This document shows, piece after piece, positions 11,795 through 25,260 of a DNA stretch of 64,000 nt. Position 1 is the first letter of the stretch. Each line of letters starts with the position of its first letter. The notes beneath the pieces were generated by a model. It was not told the DNA's origin and made no database searches. It saw only the letters and a list, made by a program, of their open reading frames with translations. The stretch is taken from contig VYZI01000033.1 of assembly GCA_013397695.1 (NCBI GenBank), forward strand, positions 3,668,925 through 3,732,924, written 5' to 3'. Source of the stretch: Centropus unirufus. Taxonomy: Eukaryota > Chordata > Aves > Cuculiformes > Centropidae. The position numbers were made by a program, and so were the translations under genes.

Positions 11795-13450
11795 AAAGTA
11801 ATATAAGCAATGAAAATGGTATTTCATTTTCAGAAAATTCTATGTTATTTTCTCTTCAGCAGTTATTCGCTGTCACATGTTTTATCTTTCAAGTGTGCTG
11901 TGTGTTTTCAAAGGAGTCAATAGTTTTAATAATAACTGTTTACTGTGCACTTTAATCTTCACTTTTCAAATTTGTTTAGACAAGTCTGCACTTAACAGTG
12001 CACACACAAAATTTCACAAGGAGACAAAAATACAACCTTGTTGCATTAATATACCCTGAAAGCTTTGTTTGCATTGCTGATAACTTGTATAATGTCGATT
12101 TGTTTGTATTACTAAGGCCATTAATAGTTCTGATCACATTATTTTAAAGTTCACTTATTATCAATTACATAATCAGTTTATTACATCTGTTTTCTAGCTG
12201 CATGCATCTAGGAATATTTTATGCTGAAGTGTGAAGCCTGAAAGTGTGTGCAGCATGTTTTCAGATAATTCTTTTCTCCTCTAGATGGCCATATTAATCT
12301 TTTCTTTCAGCATATTTATATAGAACTGACATGGCATTTTGTGTAATGTATGTAATCGTTGAATGAAGAAAGCAATATATTTTTTGTGTTGTGTTGGAAT
12401 ATTTTGAGAATGAAATGTTTTAGTAGCACCTCATTCTATGAAGTTTAGGTTTTAAATTTTGGTTCAAAAATACCTGCTTATGACCAGTATCTGATTCACT
12501 GTATATACTTTTGTAGCATATTTGATGCACTTGGATTTTGATTATTTGTATATGTTTTAAGTGCAAATGTTATGCCTAATGCAATCTACAGATTCTGGGC
12601 TATTGTAAATATGTAACTTTTGCAGTGAGACATGGACATGGACAGCCTTAATTCCAGAGTATCTCTAAAGGAAAATCTAGTTCATTAGAAAATCAAGATG
12701 ATGAGAGATATCATCATCAATTGTGAAGTGGTACAGATGGTGAAGTAAAATGGTACAGAAGATAGGTTTGCACCTGAAATTTCTGACTCTTGCAGAAATG
12801 ACTCAAACAAAGTTAATCACATAAAAGAGAAACCTGTATAAGTACAATATTTCTTGATCTCTATGTGTGGACATAACCCAATCTCTGTACTTAGGCTCAG
12901 AATTCTAGGGTCATTCAAGTTTTTAAATCTTATTTTTGCCAGTAGTATTCTGTGTGTTCTTTCTTATGTCCAGTAAAGTATGGATACTTATTGAAGTGAC
13001 TTTTTTTTTTCTTTTCCGTGATATGCTCCCCGATATAACTTCCTTTTGCTTTTTTATGTGCATCCTGCATTTTGCGATATTCAGTACCATTTTCAAATGG
13101 TCTTACTTTACTGTTGACTATATAATACTGCTTTTATGTGCTCCTTTTATTTGTAATATTGTGGAAGAAGTGATTAATATTTACTGTGATATTACACATC
13201 ACATCTGTTTCAGAAAATATAAAACAAAAGGAATAAAACCCAACAAAAAAGTACTAAGTAGAACCAAAAGATGTTAAAGAGATTATGAAACTAAATAATG
13301 ATCAAAATTATTAAGTGTACAAACTTTAAAGGTGCTGTTATTCTTTGTACTTTGGTATTTGGATTAATTTATTTGTATCTGTATTGGTTTTGATCTTAAA
13401 TTGACTATATTTTATTAATAACTTTTAGCAAAAGCCCCATACAATATGAT

Positions 13451-13600
13451 ATAGAATCATATAATCATAGAATCACTAGGTCGGAAAAGACCTTTCAGAT
13501 CATTGAATCCTACTCTTTGTGTCCAGTAGTAGGTATTTCTTGAACTTTAAAAACTCAGGTGTTTTATCGGCCAGTTGTTGTGCCTTTATAATCTTCACAG
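13451..13600 (-). mobile_element. CR1 LINE 3' fragment, antisense to SYT14
   Basis: The + strand begins with repeated ATCATAGAATCA units and continues with a GGTCGGAAAAGACCTTTCAGATCATTGAATCC-like region. That is the reverse complement of the CR1 3' terminus, which ends in tandem ATTCTATG units. The element thus reads on the minus strand with its 3' end at about 13451. Only about 150 bases of the 3' part are recognisable and the inner boundary is approximate. No open reading frame is retained. Confidence 0.8.
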
Positions 13601-16600
13601 GCAAGTATATTTTCTTTAAGGAAGCAGTCCCTGACATTTCTAAAAATGGAAGCTTTAAACCTTAGAAATGTCCAGGTAAATGTATTGACATTAGAGTTTT
13701 GCAGGCAGATGTCAAAGTTCTTCTTGGCTTTTGAAATCAAGATTTTGTATCCCTGTAGATGAGAAAGTTAGAAGAGGGGAAGAAAACATTCTGTTATTTT
13801 ACAGTTAATTTGTAATGTTCTTGGAGCCCAAATCGCCTCTTTAACAGCTGTGCAAAATTCCAGATTAGCAAGCAAGCAAGGGGAATTGATACCAATTCTA
13901 AGGCAAAGTAAGTGACATTGTGATGGAAAAAATGGTAAGGTCGCTAGCTTCCTTAGCATATTAGATGTACTTTATTTAGCGATAGTTTACCAGCTCAGTA
14001 GAGCCAGAAGTTCAATATCCAGCTTGTTTTAAAGTCTTTTTCTGACTTCTCAATTGATAAAGCCCCACGGCTGAAGACATGTTTGTTCAGAGGCTCTGTT
14101 TCTGTGATTGGCCCAAGTGTCTTACATTTCACAAGGTTTTTTTGAAACATATGGAAGCACTAAAAGACTGCAGTGAGAAAACATAAGTTCTCTTAAATGA
14201 GAATCTGCTGCTCTAGCAGGCATATGCTACTGGATTTTATCCATCTTTTCCATATTGCGAAGGTAGAGAATGATGTTATTTTTGTAGTTTATCTTCTCTA
14301 CTTTTATTCTTCTCTAGGCTTTCGGCACTTTAAGTTGATGTGTCTGTTGGACATATGTTTGCCTTGCTCCTCAGTGTCAATCTTTGCACGTGAAGGCGAC
14401 TGTTCTTCTGGAATCTCTTGGATCTCATTCTTTATTCAGCTTTTTGCTATTTCTTTCTTTATTGTTAGTTTTCATGTCTTGGAGTATGTAGAGATATTTT
14501 CTTTCCATTTCTTTCCAACAGAAACACCAAAAGCTCTTCTGCAAGCATCTCAAAACTGGTATACAGGTGAATCTCCCAAGTTTTTTAAAGCGACCTGGGA
14601 AAGTTTTCCTCTGTAAATACCTTCTGTAAAGCAGGATCCTACTTCTTCAGACTTGTCAAGCTAAGGTGAAGGCCACTGGACAGACTGAGAGAGGAAGAAC
14701 AGATCCCTCAGTGATTCCCTTTATAATCATGTTTTCCAGTTTAGTTTCTATCATTAATCCTTGCATATAAGTAGATCTATTATCAAGTCAAGTATGAACT
14801 GTTACAAAATTATGGAGTGAGGACCTCAATATGATTGTATCATGTTCAGCAAAATAAGGCCACAAGGTTCTCTAAATCAGTCTGTCTGTATGCTTTAGAT
14901 GCTAAAAATTACAGGTAAAGAGATGACTTACATGGAATAAGAACTATGAACTAGAATTCAGACTGGAAGAGTGAAAGCTCAGTTAAATACTATATCATAA
15001 CTTAATTATTTACTTATTTTCCCTCTAAAATGTTTTTAAAAAATAATCAGAAATACAATGGAAAAAAGTATTTAGGAAGAAGGTGGTCACCCATTTTTCT
15101 GTGATATGCGTTTATCAGAATAACTGTGGGGTTTCTCTCTAGTGTAGTGCCTATTGGAAGAAAATACTCGTTTTGGCCTGCTGCTTTGGATAGACCCTAG
15201 TGCTTCAAATAGTACATTCATCAAGGTACTTTGAAAGGGTCTGCTGTAAAAACACTTAAGGCAAGTCTTAAGTAATCTTCACAGCCGTATTTCCCAAGTG
15301 CTTCAGAGTCTGTTTTGAAGGCTGAGTCAAGTTAGAGCTGTGAGACATTCCAGGTATGTATCTCATCTGATAGTACTGTGTACTATCAACTAATATAATT
15401 CTTGATGTAGTTACTGGAGGTTTTTCAGAGAGGAAAAAAAAGGATTTTTTTTTTAACTGCAATATTTCTTTAGTTGATCCAGCTTCCTGTGCTTGCTTTC
15501 TATTATGCAAACATGTATTCTTGACACTTTTTATTTTAAGAATAATTTAAAGTCTTCAGGTAGTACAGGAGAAAGTGCAACAATGCAGCACTATTTATAC
15601 AAAGTTCTAGTCTTTGATTATGTCTCTACCTGTTTATTGGTAATTGAAATGAGTCTTCATTGGCTCCGAGCCCCAAAAAATAGTTTGGTTTTTTTTGTGT
15701 GATTTTGAAGCCCCTGGGGAGTGTGCTAATTCAATCTATTTATATCAAGAGAATATTTTAGGGATAGTTTTGTGTAGTACAAAAGATATTTTTGTAGTTC
15801 AAGGATCTGCAGTGTACTGTCCAGAGCTAACCTGATTTGCCTTGCTTTATACTGAATTGCTCTGATGCTGGTTTTGAAGTATCTTCCTAGTATATTACAG
15901 TGGTCACTCTATTACTCTTCTGTAACAGGAGAGAACAGTAAATTCTGTTAATTATTTGAAATTATAATTGTGTTTCACAAAAATATAGTCAACCGAGCTT
16001 TGCAGAGATCAGTGGTTTAAAGATTAACCTTTGTTCAGTGTTTTTATTTAGTTTCACAGAATTCGGAACTCTCTGTTTGTTGAGAATGTGTTACCCTTTG
16101 TCTTTTGAAAGGTTTATAGTAATAATAAGGAGCTTTTCATAAGTAATCCACATATTAGGCTATGATTACGTTGTGGTTATAGTTCTTTACTTACATGAAT
16201 GGCAGACAAGCATAGGGTTACAGTCTGGAGATTGGGAATGAACAGAATTCACAGATGGGGAAGAAAGTACATGTGTTGTTCAATGTTATTCTTGTAATTT
16301 TCTTGAGTATTATGGAAGTGGCAGAATGTAAACATGGGACTTAAATGCAAAGGAGATCTGTGTCTGAGTTTAGACAGTTTTTTTAAAGAGTATGGAGTTA
16401 CATTGAGAACTTTTGAGTTGAATAGCCTGTAATGTGATGTCTCTGAAGTAATGTAAATCAGAGAATAATAATTACAGGTAAGCTTTAATTTTGTTGTAAG
16501 CTTATTATTTGAGTAAATCTCTTGTCTATTTGAGTCTGGAATTTATGAAAGGATCAAAATTGGTCATTAACTAGGAAAAGCTCACATATATTTGTGGGTG

Positions 16601-19600
16601 AAATAATTCCTTGTGGCAGTGTACTTGATATAGATGTTTTGCAGTAATAAAATGTAGAATTGTTTTGGGTTATAAACAGAAGACAGAGTACTGTATCAAC
16701 AGGGAAGATCAATTCCTTGGTTCTGAGAGTAGGCATTGAAAACAGTGTATTTCTCGTACTAATATGATCTAAAAGCTAGTATTTTCCTGGGGGAAAAGGG
16801 AAAGCATGATATGTTATAATATAAAACTTGGAGGCTCTTTGAGTCATTTTTCTTTGTATGCTCTTTTTTTTTGAGGTGGGGTTTTTTTTGTTTTGGTTTT
16901 TTTTTTTCTTCTTTTTGGCACTTATTTTTCCTCCACCATGTTTACAAGTAAGCTGGAAGTAGACCCTTAGCTAGTGTAATTGCCACGCTTCTGGCCATTT
17001 CAGTGTGGCTGAAGGTTATCTACTGTGATGGAATCATGGTCCCATGAAAGGACATAGGAAAACTCAGAGGAAAGATTATTTTATTATGGAAATTATGATT
17101 CTGTTCCTTAGAGAGAAGCTAGCAGACATACTTAACTGGGTATAAGATTTCCTATGTGGAATCACCCATGCCCAGTTCAATTAAAGCTTGATCTTTAAAT
17201 TTGTAAATATGAAATCATGGTACATTCACTTTCCACACTGCTTAATATTCTGCCAGCATATGTTTTTTATGTGTGTATATTTGTACATTTTTCTCGAAAA
17301 CACCCTAACTCTCTGTTTGTAACCTTTGCACTCAGTCTTGTTGAACCATTCTGAATTTTGTCCCTAAAAGTGTTTTTTTTTTAATTTTCATTTATCTTGA
17401 TTTTCTATTTGTTTTAAGTTTTAAAGAAGATTTGTGGCATTCCTTTGCAAATATATCAATTTGTCAGATAAAGGTTAAAAAATAGATACATTTTATTCAT
17501 GTTAAAGTCACACCCAGCTTATTTAAAGGCAGCTTTGACTTAGAGTTGCAAGCCTGAGGATATTGATTTGAATTATGCATGACTGTCTGGTATGCAGTTC
17601 CATTAGCCTGCTGGATGGATAATGTAAACATGTTCAGAATTTTAAGTATCCTATATGAGCGGCAGGTTAAAAATAGAGCTGATAAGAGCATGTGTATCTG
17701 AAAAATCCAAATCTCGGAGAATGAAACTACGAAAGGTTCATCTCTTCAAGAGGCTGACTTCAGGTGTGATTTTCTTTTCTTTGAAAATGCTCAGCCTGAA
17801 CAAATACATCTGATGTATATGACTAGACCAGGTGACAAGATTGCTGTTGTTTACTACAAAGAGTTGACATCTGTACCAGAAAAGACACTCGTAACTAAAA
17901 GGTCAGGGCTAATTCTGCATCTTTTGGCAAAAAAAAAAAAGAGGGGCAACATCTGTTCTTGTTTAAATTGGTCAAAATTAACCCTAGTGATTAGACTAAT
18001 TTCTTCATATCTTCAGGGAACCTTGTTTAGAATATTACTCGATTTTGCTCAAACTTTCTGTGGCTTCCAGTATTTCCTAGTTCCTGTTTTTGTTATGTTT
18101 GATCTGTTTGGTTTGGCAGTTTCTGTAAAGGCTTCTGAAACTTAGATTTTCAATCCTCAGCACAAAAAACCCACTGCATTAATAATATTTAAAACACAGA
18201 GAATCTTCTAAGAATTTTGCCCAAGCTCCTGCTAATTTTAATAGGAACAAAAAGCTCTGAAATGAGAAGTACAATGCCATCTATGTTACATTTTACTAAG
18301 CTTTATTATACCTCAAAGAGTTTCTGTTGCATATTTACAGTTTGTGGCAATTTGACAAGTTGAGTGAAAATTGATATATCTATTGCAAGATATTTTCAAG
18401 ACCTGATGGATGCAAACCAGAAAAATAGTCTTATTTTTGCATTAACCTGTAACTACATTCTCAAAATTATTGTGCTTGGAGCGCTTCATATTTAGCTGTA
18501 TATAATTCTGCACATAATGCTGGAATTGAACTGTTTTTTGATCATAGAATAGAGAGAATAATGATGTTTTCCCCCAAAACTTTATAGTGTTTATTTGCTC
18601 TCGTCTTAGTATAGATAGAATCATATGACAATGTGCAAGTGTTTGTATGACTTAAGGGCTCTTCTTGATGATGAACTTGATTGCAGTGCTCTGATATCTT
18701 CTTTTTGTTTTTCTGTCAGATCTTAGATCATCAATTTTATGCCCACAGACAATTTGGCCAATAGATAACTCTTTAGTAGGTCTGGTAGAATTCAAAAAGG
18801 TATTTTGAATTGATGGTCATTTTCCCTTATATCCGAGGCATAATTTATGTGTTGAGACTAGTGTCTAATATTCTCCTTCAGAGAAGATCATCGTCCTATT
18901 TGATAATGGCTGTTATGTTTGTTTTCAGAGCAAAATTCCTTTGCCAGGCAATAAGAACCACTGCTTTGTATCATCTGGGGTTTTGTTGTTTTTTGGTTGT
19001 TTTTTTTTCCCCTGATGTTATTTCCTCCATGGAAATAACAGGAAATAATTTTTTAAGATAGAAAAATAATCTTTTTAAATAAAATACATTCACTGTCAGT
19101 TTTAAAGGCAATCTCTTGGCCTCAGAGGTATAGGCAGCAACAGTGTCCATGTCCAGAGAATGTCGGGATTCCGTGAAGAAATTACATAAGAAACTTTTTT
19201 ATGAAGGATGGTAACAGGGCTAGTTATTTCTTAAAAAATACTAGATTGCGCTTCTATTTCTTCTGAGAGAGGAATGGGAATCTCATGTGCTTTTGCGCGC
19301 AGTGCAGATAATCCAGGGGAGTATTATACAGAGGAGTTGCATATGTAGAGGTGAACATGATAATGGGAGTAAAAACACTATGTGGGTGGATTCTTTTGCC
19401 CCAAAAGAGAGTATCATAAACTGAAAAAGTTCAAAGTTAAATTTAAAAGTTAAAAGAAATGCATCTTATTAATTAATTGCAAGTCTAACTTACAGTGACC
19501 CTATTAGAAAAATGAAAGCATTTAATAAGTTGTAACTTCATGTTTATTTGTGAAAAACTTAACAGAATCATCGAGTTATTTGTTATGTTAATACAAGCAA

Positions 19601-22446
19601 GGATAAGAGTCTGTTTTGTATTCTTCAGTGTCTCTGGTGCAGATATGCTTAAAAAATCTATTTTAAAGCAAGGCTGAGCTTGGGTTTTTGGTTTTTATTT
19701 TGGTTTTTTTTTTTTTGAGTGTAATATTTTTTTGGTGTAATATTTAGAGTTTAGATAACTGGTGAAAGGGGCTAAGAAGGGCGTTTGCCTACCCATTCTT
19801 CTCTCTCTCATTCTACCTTTCAGTTACCTTTGTGGCACTCATTTATGTAGCTGATAGCTTTCCATAGATTTGACGAAGTGAAAGTTTGGAGGCAGTTCCA
19901 AATGGGTCTATATTGAGTGCAGATTACAATAATTTATTTTTCCTTCTGGTTATTCACCTTCTCATACATTAATTCAGCTTATGTTAGTACGAGCACTTGC
20001 TTTTTGAATCCTGGGTTTACTTTGCTCTCTGACTGGTAGAGTCTTATTTTTAAGAAGAGGTCAGAGTACAGCAACATAATGGGAAAATCACTTTACTAAC
20101 TGCCCTCTTCTTCACTGATTAGTACAAATTATTCCCAGCTTGCTGGAATGCAATTTGCATTTGAAAATGCCCATAATAAATTGGTATAAAGAGGCTTAAC
20201 AATTTCTGTTTAAAGGAGTGTTATTTACTTTAGCTTATGTGTAATTTCAGAGTTGTATTCAATGTTTCTGCAACTGCTTTCTGAAATGCTTGGTGAAATC
20301 TGCTGCATTTGAAATCTTCAGTGGATATATTGATCTAGAAACACTTAAAATCTGTTAACGCAAAATAAACAGCAAACTCACAATGATTCTGTACACTCCC
20401 ATTTTCATTTTAACACTGTTTCAGGGTTGATCAGATTAAATTGGTTTATGTCTGCACTTTTTTTTCATTTTGTTTTCCTTGAGAAACGTACTAGATTTTA
20501 GATAGAAAAGAAAGTGCTTGTTTATTTTATTACAAATGTTAGTACACGGCATACCTCAATTGGATTTGTTGTTTGAGGGAAAGAAGGGGTAAACTAGCAT
20601 TGAGAGGAATACTTCCAAGAGGTTAGACATTGATTCTGTATAGGTGGCTCAGATTCCTACTGTGTCAGTTCTCTGCTGTTTGATAAGACACACAAAGCAG
20701 TTGTGGGAGAAAGCATATCACTTGTATCCATGGTAACTCAAAAGATACTTTGGAACTCAAAGGGATAGAATAAGCCAGAGTAATAGGTCTCATTATAGGG
20801 GCAAAATACATAAAAGGTTCAGGCATATGCGTTTAATTAGTTGCCAAAAATAGCTAGAATCAGAGATGATGCAATGAAACAATCATTCTTAGTGTAAGAA
20901 ACAGGCAACATTTGACATCTAAGATGCGCTCGACTGAAAGGCTTTTATCTTACTATCTTTTGGGTATTTGGTCCATGAATACTAATAGATTTGCTATGGT
21001 TTCTTAATCATGCTTAGAACATGAGAGCGCATACTGATAAAAGCTAGTGCAAATCTCATATGACTACAAGTTTCAAAACTTCCATAGTGATCTTAATTCT
21101 CATGGTTCTGATGCTGCTTTTTATGAATAGCATGTGTAAAGCATTCTCCTATGTTTTAAAAGTGCACTGCTGGAAAAATAAATGTAATGAGTGCTTCTAT
21201 GTAAGGATAAGGAAATAAATAAAAATGCAGATTAGTTTTGAGATTGAAGACACGGAATTTTTCAGCATAAGTCACTTCAATTAATTTTAAAATAGGAAGG
21301 TAAGCAATGAAGAAAAGTGACAATATAATATGAAACTTGAATGGATGGCCTAGAATTGAATCCTGGAGAATGAAAATAGAACAGTCTATGAAGTACAAGG
21401 TATAGGATATTTGAATAACCATTTTAATAGAAATATTTTAATACCGGGAATAATTCTAAAGTTTTCTATGTGAACAGCAGTGTTTGTAAGGAATCCATCT
21501 TGTATTGCAGTGCAATTCTCCACATTATTTCCTCTGTTGCTATAGAAACTAATTCTAGTGCAGCTGTGATCGCTTATCAAAATTCTAATGTTTCAATACC
21601 CGTTTCTTATTTTGAGTTATTTAAATAGCCTTGTCTTTCTTTGAATCAAACTGCACATTTCATCACTGCTGAATTGTTGACTGGTCAAAATGTTAATGCA
21701 AAGTGATAGCAAATGCTGGTTTGGGTTTTTTTTCTGCCATCTAAGCTATCATACTTATTGTTGAAGTTTGAATAACAAGCAAATTAAGGCTTTTTCACTA
21801 GATAAATTATAAAGGTCAATATTTGCTGTCTAACATCAGCATTTTGTAATGGATATTACTTCCTCAGTATAATCTTAATTATATTTAATGTTTCATAAAG
21901 CTTAAATTGTTACCGCTACGTGGCCATGGGGTGCATGTATTTAGATATGCACGTTTAAATATAGGTCTTTGTGTGTGTGTGTAAACTATTGTTAGAGTGT
22001 TTTTAACTTAAAAGTCTATTTCTTGGCATGTTCATTTTACCAAATTAAAAATTTCCGTGATACTGTATTGTCCAAAGCTCATCAGATGCAAGGTATACTG
22101 TGGCAGACTGTCACCAATTTACAGAGTATTCTGAATCTCTTTTGCTCCTTGTATTGTTTGGTTCTTCAGGGTTGAGTTTTGGGTTAGGATTTTTTTATTG
22201 TGGTGGTCGTTTTCTTTTGTTGTTGTTTTTTGTTTGTTTTTAACAATGAAAGTGCTGTGTTGCTGAGTAAATGTAATGTAGGATGCAGCAATGGAACTAG
22301 CATATGCAAAAGAGCTGTACTTGCTTGTGAATTGTTAAACTACTGTGTTATAGAAGGAGCTTTATAGAGATTTGAGATACCTGTATTTGAGATGATCCCT
22401 GTCCTTGATTATTATAGAATTGAATTCGGTTTTTCAATATATGTTG

Positions 22447-22700
22447 TAGAATCAGTGAATAACAGGTTGAAAAGGACCCGTGGAGGTCATCTAGTCTGAT
22501 CTCCTGATTGAAAGAGAGATAACTTCAAAGTTAGAGCATGTTGCTCAGGGCCTTAACTAGGAGAGAATTTAAAACCTTCAGGGCTCTCGTTCACAAAACC
22601 TCTCTGGGTAACTTCTTCCAGTCTGTAGCCACTCAAAGTTTTTTCATTATATTTAATCAGAATTTCACTTATTACAACATGCATGTGTAACAGTTGTATC
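22447..22700 (-). mobile_element. CR1 LINE 3' fragment of a second, more diverged subfamily, antisense
   Basis: The + strand reads TAGAATCAGTGAATAACAGG, then a GACCCGTGGAGGTCATCTAGTCTGATC region. Next come remnants of the blocks usually reading CAGGTTGCCCAGGGCC, CTCTCTGGGCAACCTGTTCCAG and CTCAAAGT..TTTTTCCTCAT in the reverse complement of CR1. Many substitutions show it is older than the copy at 13.45 kb. It is 5'-truncated like most CR1 copies and has no intact reading frame. The far boundary near 22700 is approximate. Confidence 0.85.
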
Positions 22701-22713
22701 TGTTTTATATAGA

Positions 22714-22729
22714 TCTACATATATATATA
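22714..22729. repeat. Short (AT)n run
   Basis: A CATATATATATATA run lies directly behind the CR1 fragment. It is a minor dinucleotide repeat. Confidence 0.5.
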
Positions 22730-24500
22730 TAAAGGTTAATAAAATAGATTATTAGTTTAAATTCTTAATGCTGAGACTTGAAAACGTCATTCTAGTTGTG
22801 AACCATGTTAGAAAGCATTCTGTTGAGTATGTTTTCAATTGTCATGTTAAGATCTAAAAACGTTGCTGACACCAAATTATGAGAAAGAGTGGGATGGTAA
22901 TAGGTGTGGAGATAAACGTTGTATACCTTCTGATGTTGTAGGAAAGCTAGTGAAATGTTTCAGTAGTACTTTTCAAGATAATCACTGACTTACTAATGAG
23001 CGTACACTAATTTCGTGTAGATTTAAATAAATAATTTTCAATTTTGAAATTATCATACAAGCATTTTGCAGCTGTAGCTGTCAGACTTAGATTACTAATT
23101 AACTGCTGTGCATCACCTTTAAGCTTCTTATTCAACAAGCAGCATCAAACAATAATTTCAAATTAAGTATACAAATTTTTCCTAGTGTAAGAAACGTCCA
23201 TGAGAAGAATGGTTATCTAGGTTTTTACTCTTATTGCAACAGCTACTAAGTTTAACCTTCCAGGTATAACACTGTTCGCAGCAACAGATTTTTTCTAGTG
23301 TTTGGGATAGTTAATTGGGTTGAGCATGATATGCTGCACTCTGATCCCTGGTTGTTCAGCTCTATTGTTTCTTCGGGTAGATGACACAAAAGACCAGTTT
23401 CCTACTGTTTGAGGTCAGAAGCATTATTATGTAGACCTTATGAGCCCTCTGTGTGGAATATGCAGCTTGGCCACAGTGCTCTCAGCCTCGTAAGCTCTTG
23501 CATAGCTCTCATGGCTGGTACTATGTCTGAATAACAATATCTTCACCAGCCAGATTCAGATTCATCTTGTCTTGTCAAAATGCAGAAAATTACCTGTTTT
23601 GTGATGTGTATGACAACTATGGAAACATAGCAGCAGCTACGTCATGTATTACATATAAGCCTAGTAAAGCAGCTCGTCTGTGGCAGTGGGAGGTCTCAGA
23701 AGCTCCGCAAAGAAGTGCAAGAAATTAAGTTTTGAGTAATTGTGTTTCTTTATGCCTGGAGAAACTTGTTTGAGGTCTTGCTGGAATGAGTGGAACAGAC
23801 TGAAATGCTCCCTGCTGCTTAATCCATGCCTTTTCTGTGAATTCATAGCCCTCTTACTGTGTGTGTGAAGGAAAGATAACTTTGGTTTCAAAGCACATCC
23901 GTTTCCTGTGATTTCACAGTATCTATTTTGCCTTTCTTTTTGTGGACGGTTGACTCCAAAAGTGATACTAATGCCATTATTCTAAGCACACTTTCTACAG
24001 GCACTAGTAATGAAAAGATTTTAGAGGAGTTCTTGAGCATATATAGACAATTTTCTTCTCTTATTGACCTCTTAGGTGCTCCTGCAAACTAAGGTCATCC
24101 TTGAATTGTCTGGGTTCTAGCTGCTTTTTATTTCATAAAGTCATGAGAGCTGTTTCAAAAGAAAAAATTCCCTGAGTTTTCTAGAATCTTTTTTTACAAG
24201 GACATGTTAATATACTCCAGGAAATACAGTCCATTTTACTAAAGCATGTGTCCCAAGGAAAGAAGAGGGAAACTGCCTGAATCGATGAATTTCCTTTGGA
24301 ATCTCAGGATCTCAATAGATAACTACCACCATTTCCCACTCTGAAGGGAAAATAAAATTAAATCTAAAATAGAAATGTAAAAATAAATGTTTATTCTGGG
24401 AAATACTTCTCCTGAAATGTAACTAGCTGCGTTCTCTAGGTTGTGCAGATTTTCACCTACTGATATGGATATTCCTGCCCATCAGACATCACCGATTCCT

Positions 24501-24899
24501 CTTTTATCTCTTTGCTCTGTTGACATTGCTTTTTTTCTCAGATCTGAACCACTTTTTTTGCATGTTGTGGTGTTTTATTTTCCCCATGTCTTCATCTTCC
24601 TTCCTGTGTCATTTTTGCTTCATTATAGCTGTTTGTAATTTTTCATTCCTGTTTGCATCTTGTCTGTTCTTTTTTCCTCTCTTTGCTCTTTTCCACATTT
24701 TCTATACAGATCTATTTAAACTTCTATTTCCTTTGTTCATGTACCGACAACCTAGCTCTATTTTTTTCCTGAATTTTTGCACCTACTTTTTCCTTTTTTT
24801 TTTCTTTTTTTTTCTTTCTTCTTTTTTTTTTTCCCCGTTTACTTTTTACCCACCCTAAAATTGTATTTTTTGTTTTCTCTTCCTTCTCTTCCACTACAG
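24501..24899 (+). other. 400-bp pyrimidine-rich tract ending in a splice-acceptor-like site
   Basis: Almost all bases on this strand are C or T from about 24500 to 24895, with T runs of 8 to 12 near 24790-24835, and it ends TTCCACTACAG. The 112-codon frame at 24520-24858 is only the Phe/Leu/Ser-rich translation of this tract and is not a gene. Confidence 0.7.
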
Positions 24900-24990
24900 A
24901 GCTGATGATAATGGAAAATTCTGTGGGGTTATATCTCTTAAGAAGCTAGTGGCTTGGAGGTTTCCATGTTGTTGGTGGTACACCATTCAG
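24900..24990 (+). other. SYT14: Candidate cryptic (poison) exon in the 24-kb SYT14 intron
   Basis: A 91-base segment lies between a strong-looking acceptor (very long pyrimidine tract, then CACTACAG) and a donor CAG|GTGAAT. If spliced after the exon ending at 8615, the frame reads 15 codons after the split codon and meets TAG at 24947-24949. Inclusion would truncate SYT14 before its C2 domains and make the transcript a target for decay. The splice signals are seen; usage is inference, since cryptic pairs like this are common in long introns. Confidence 0.2.
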
Positions 24991-25028
24991 GTGAATTTTA
25001 GATTAATAATAATTTACAAGGCTTAATG

Positions 25029-25047
25029 TAATAATAATAATAATAAA
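25029..25047. repeat. (TAA)n microsatellite
   Basis: About six tandem copies of TAA, continuing into an A-rich tail, just before the MIR-like SINE. Confidence 0.75.
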
Positions 25048-25069
25048 AAAAGAAAAAACAGAAGAAATG

Positions 25070-25260
25070 GCTAGTGTGCTAGTCTTAAGAGACATGGGTT
25101 TGGTTTCACACTTCATTGGAAGCTTTCTGTGATTATGGGCACTTCTGAACTGGATAAACACCAATATTTACGTCTCATTTAAAGCTGCACTTTAGTTCTC
25201 TTATTTGTAAAGTGCCAAACATGTTAACTTCTACTATTATAGTAGCATCATTATCCGCCA
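25070..25260 (+). mobile_element. MIR-like CORE-SINE relic
   Basis: The order of blocks follows the MIR consensus: TTAAGAGACATGGGTTTGGT (tRNA-like B-box region), then TTTCTGTGATTATGGGCACT (core, equivalent to the GCTGTGTGACCTTGGGCAAGT part), then TAGTTCTCTTATTTGTAAAG (equivalent to CAGTTTCCTCATCTGTAAAA), followed by TACTATTATAGTAGC. Identity is moderate, as expected for an ancient amniote SINE. Family assignment is from memory of the consensus; ends are approximate. Confidence 0.55.

Noticed and set aside
12936..13277. 113-codon open frame next to the CR1 copy
   Set aside because: T-rich hydrophobic translation with no family resemblance.
14197..14616. 139-codon open frame in the 24-kb intron
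   Set aside because: The translation is Phe/Leu/Ile-rich from T-rich DNA, shows no domain and has no paired splice sites in a phase compatible with SYT14.
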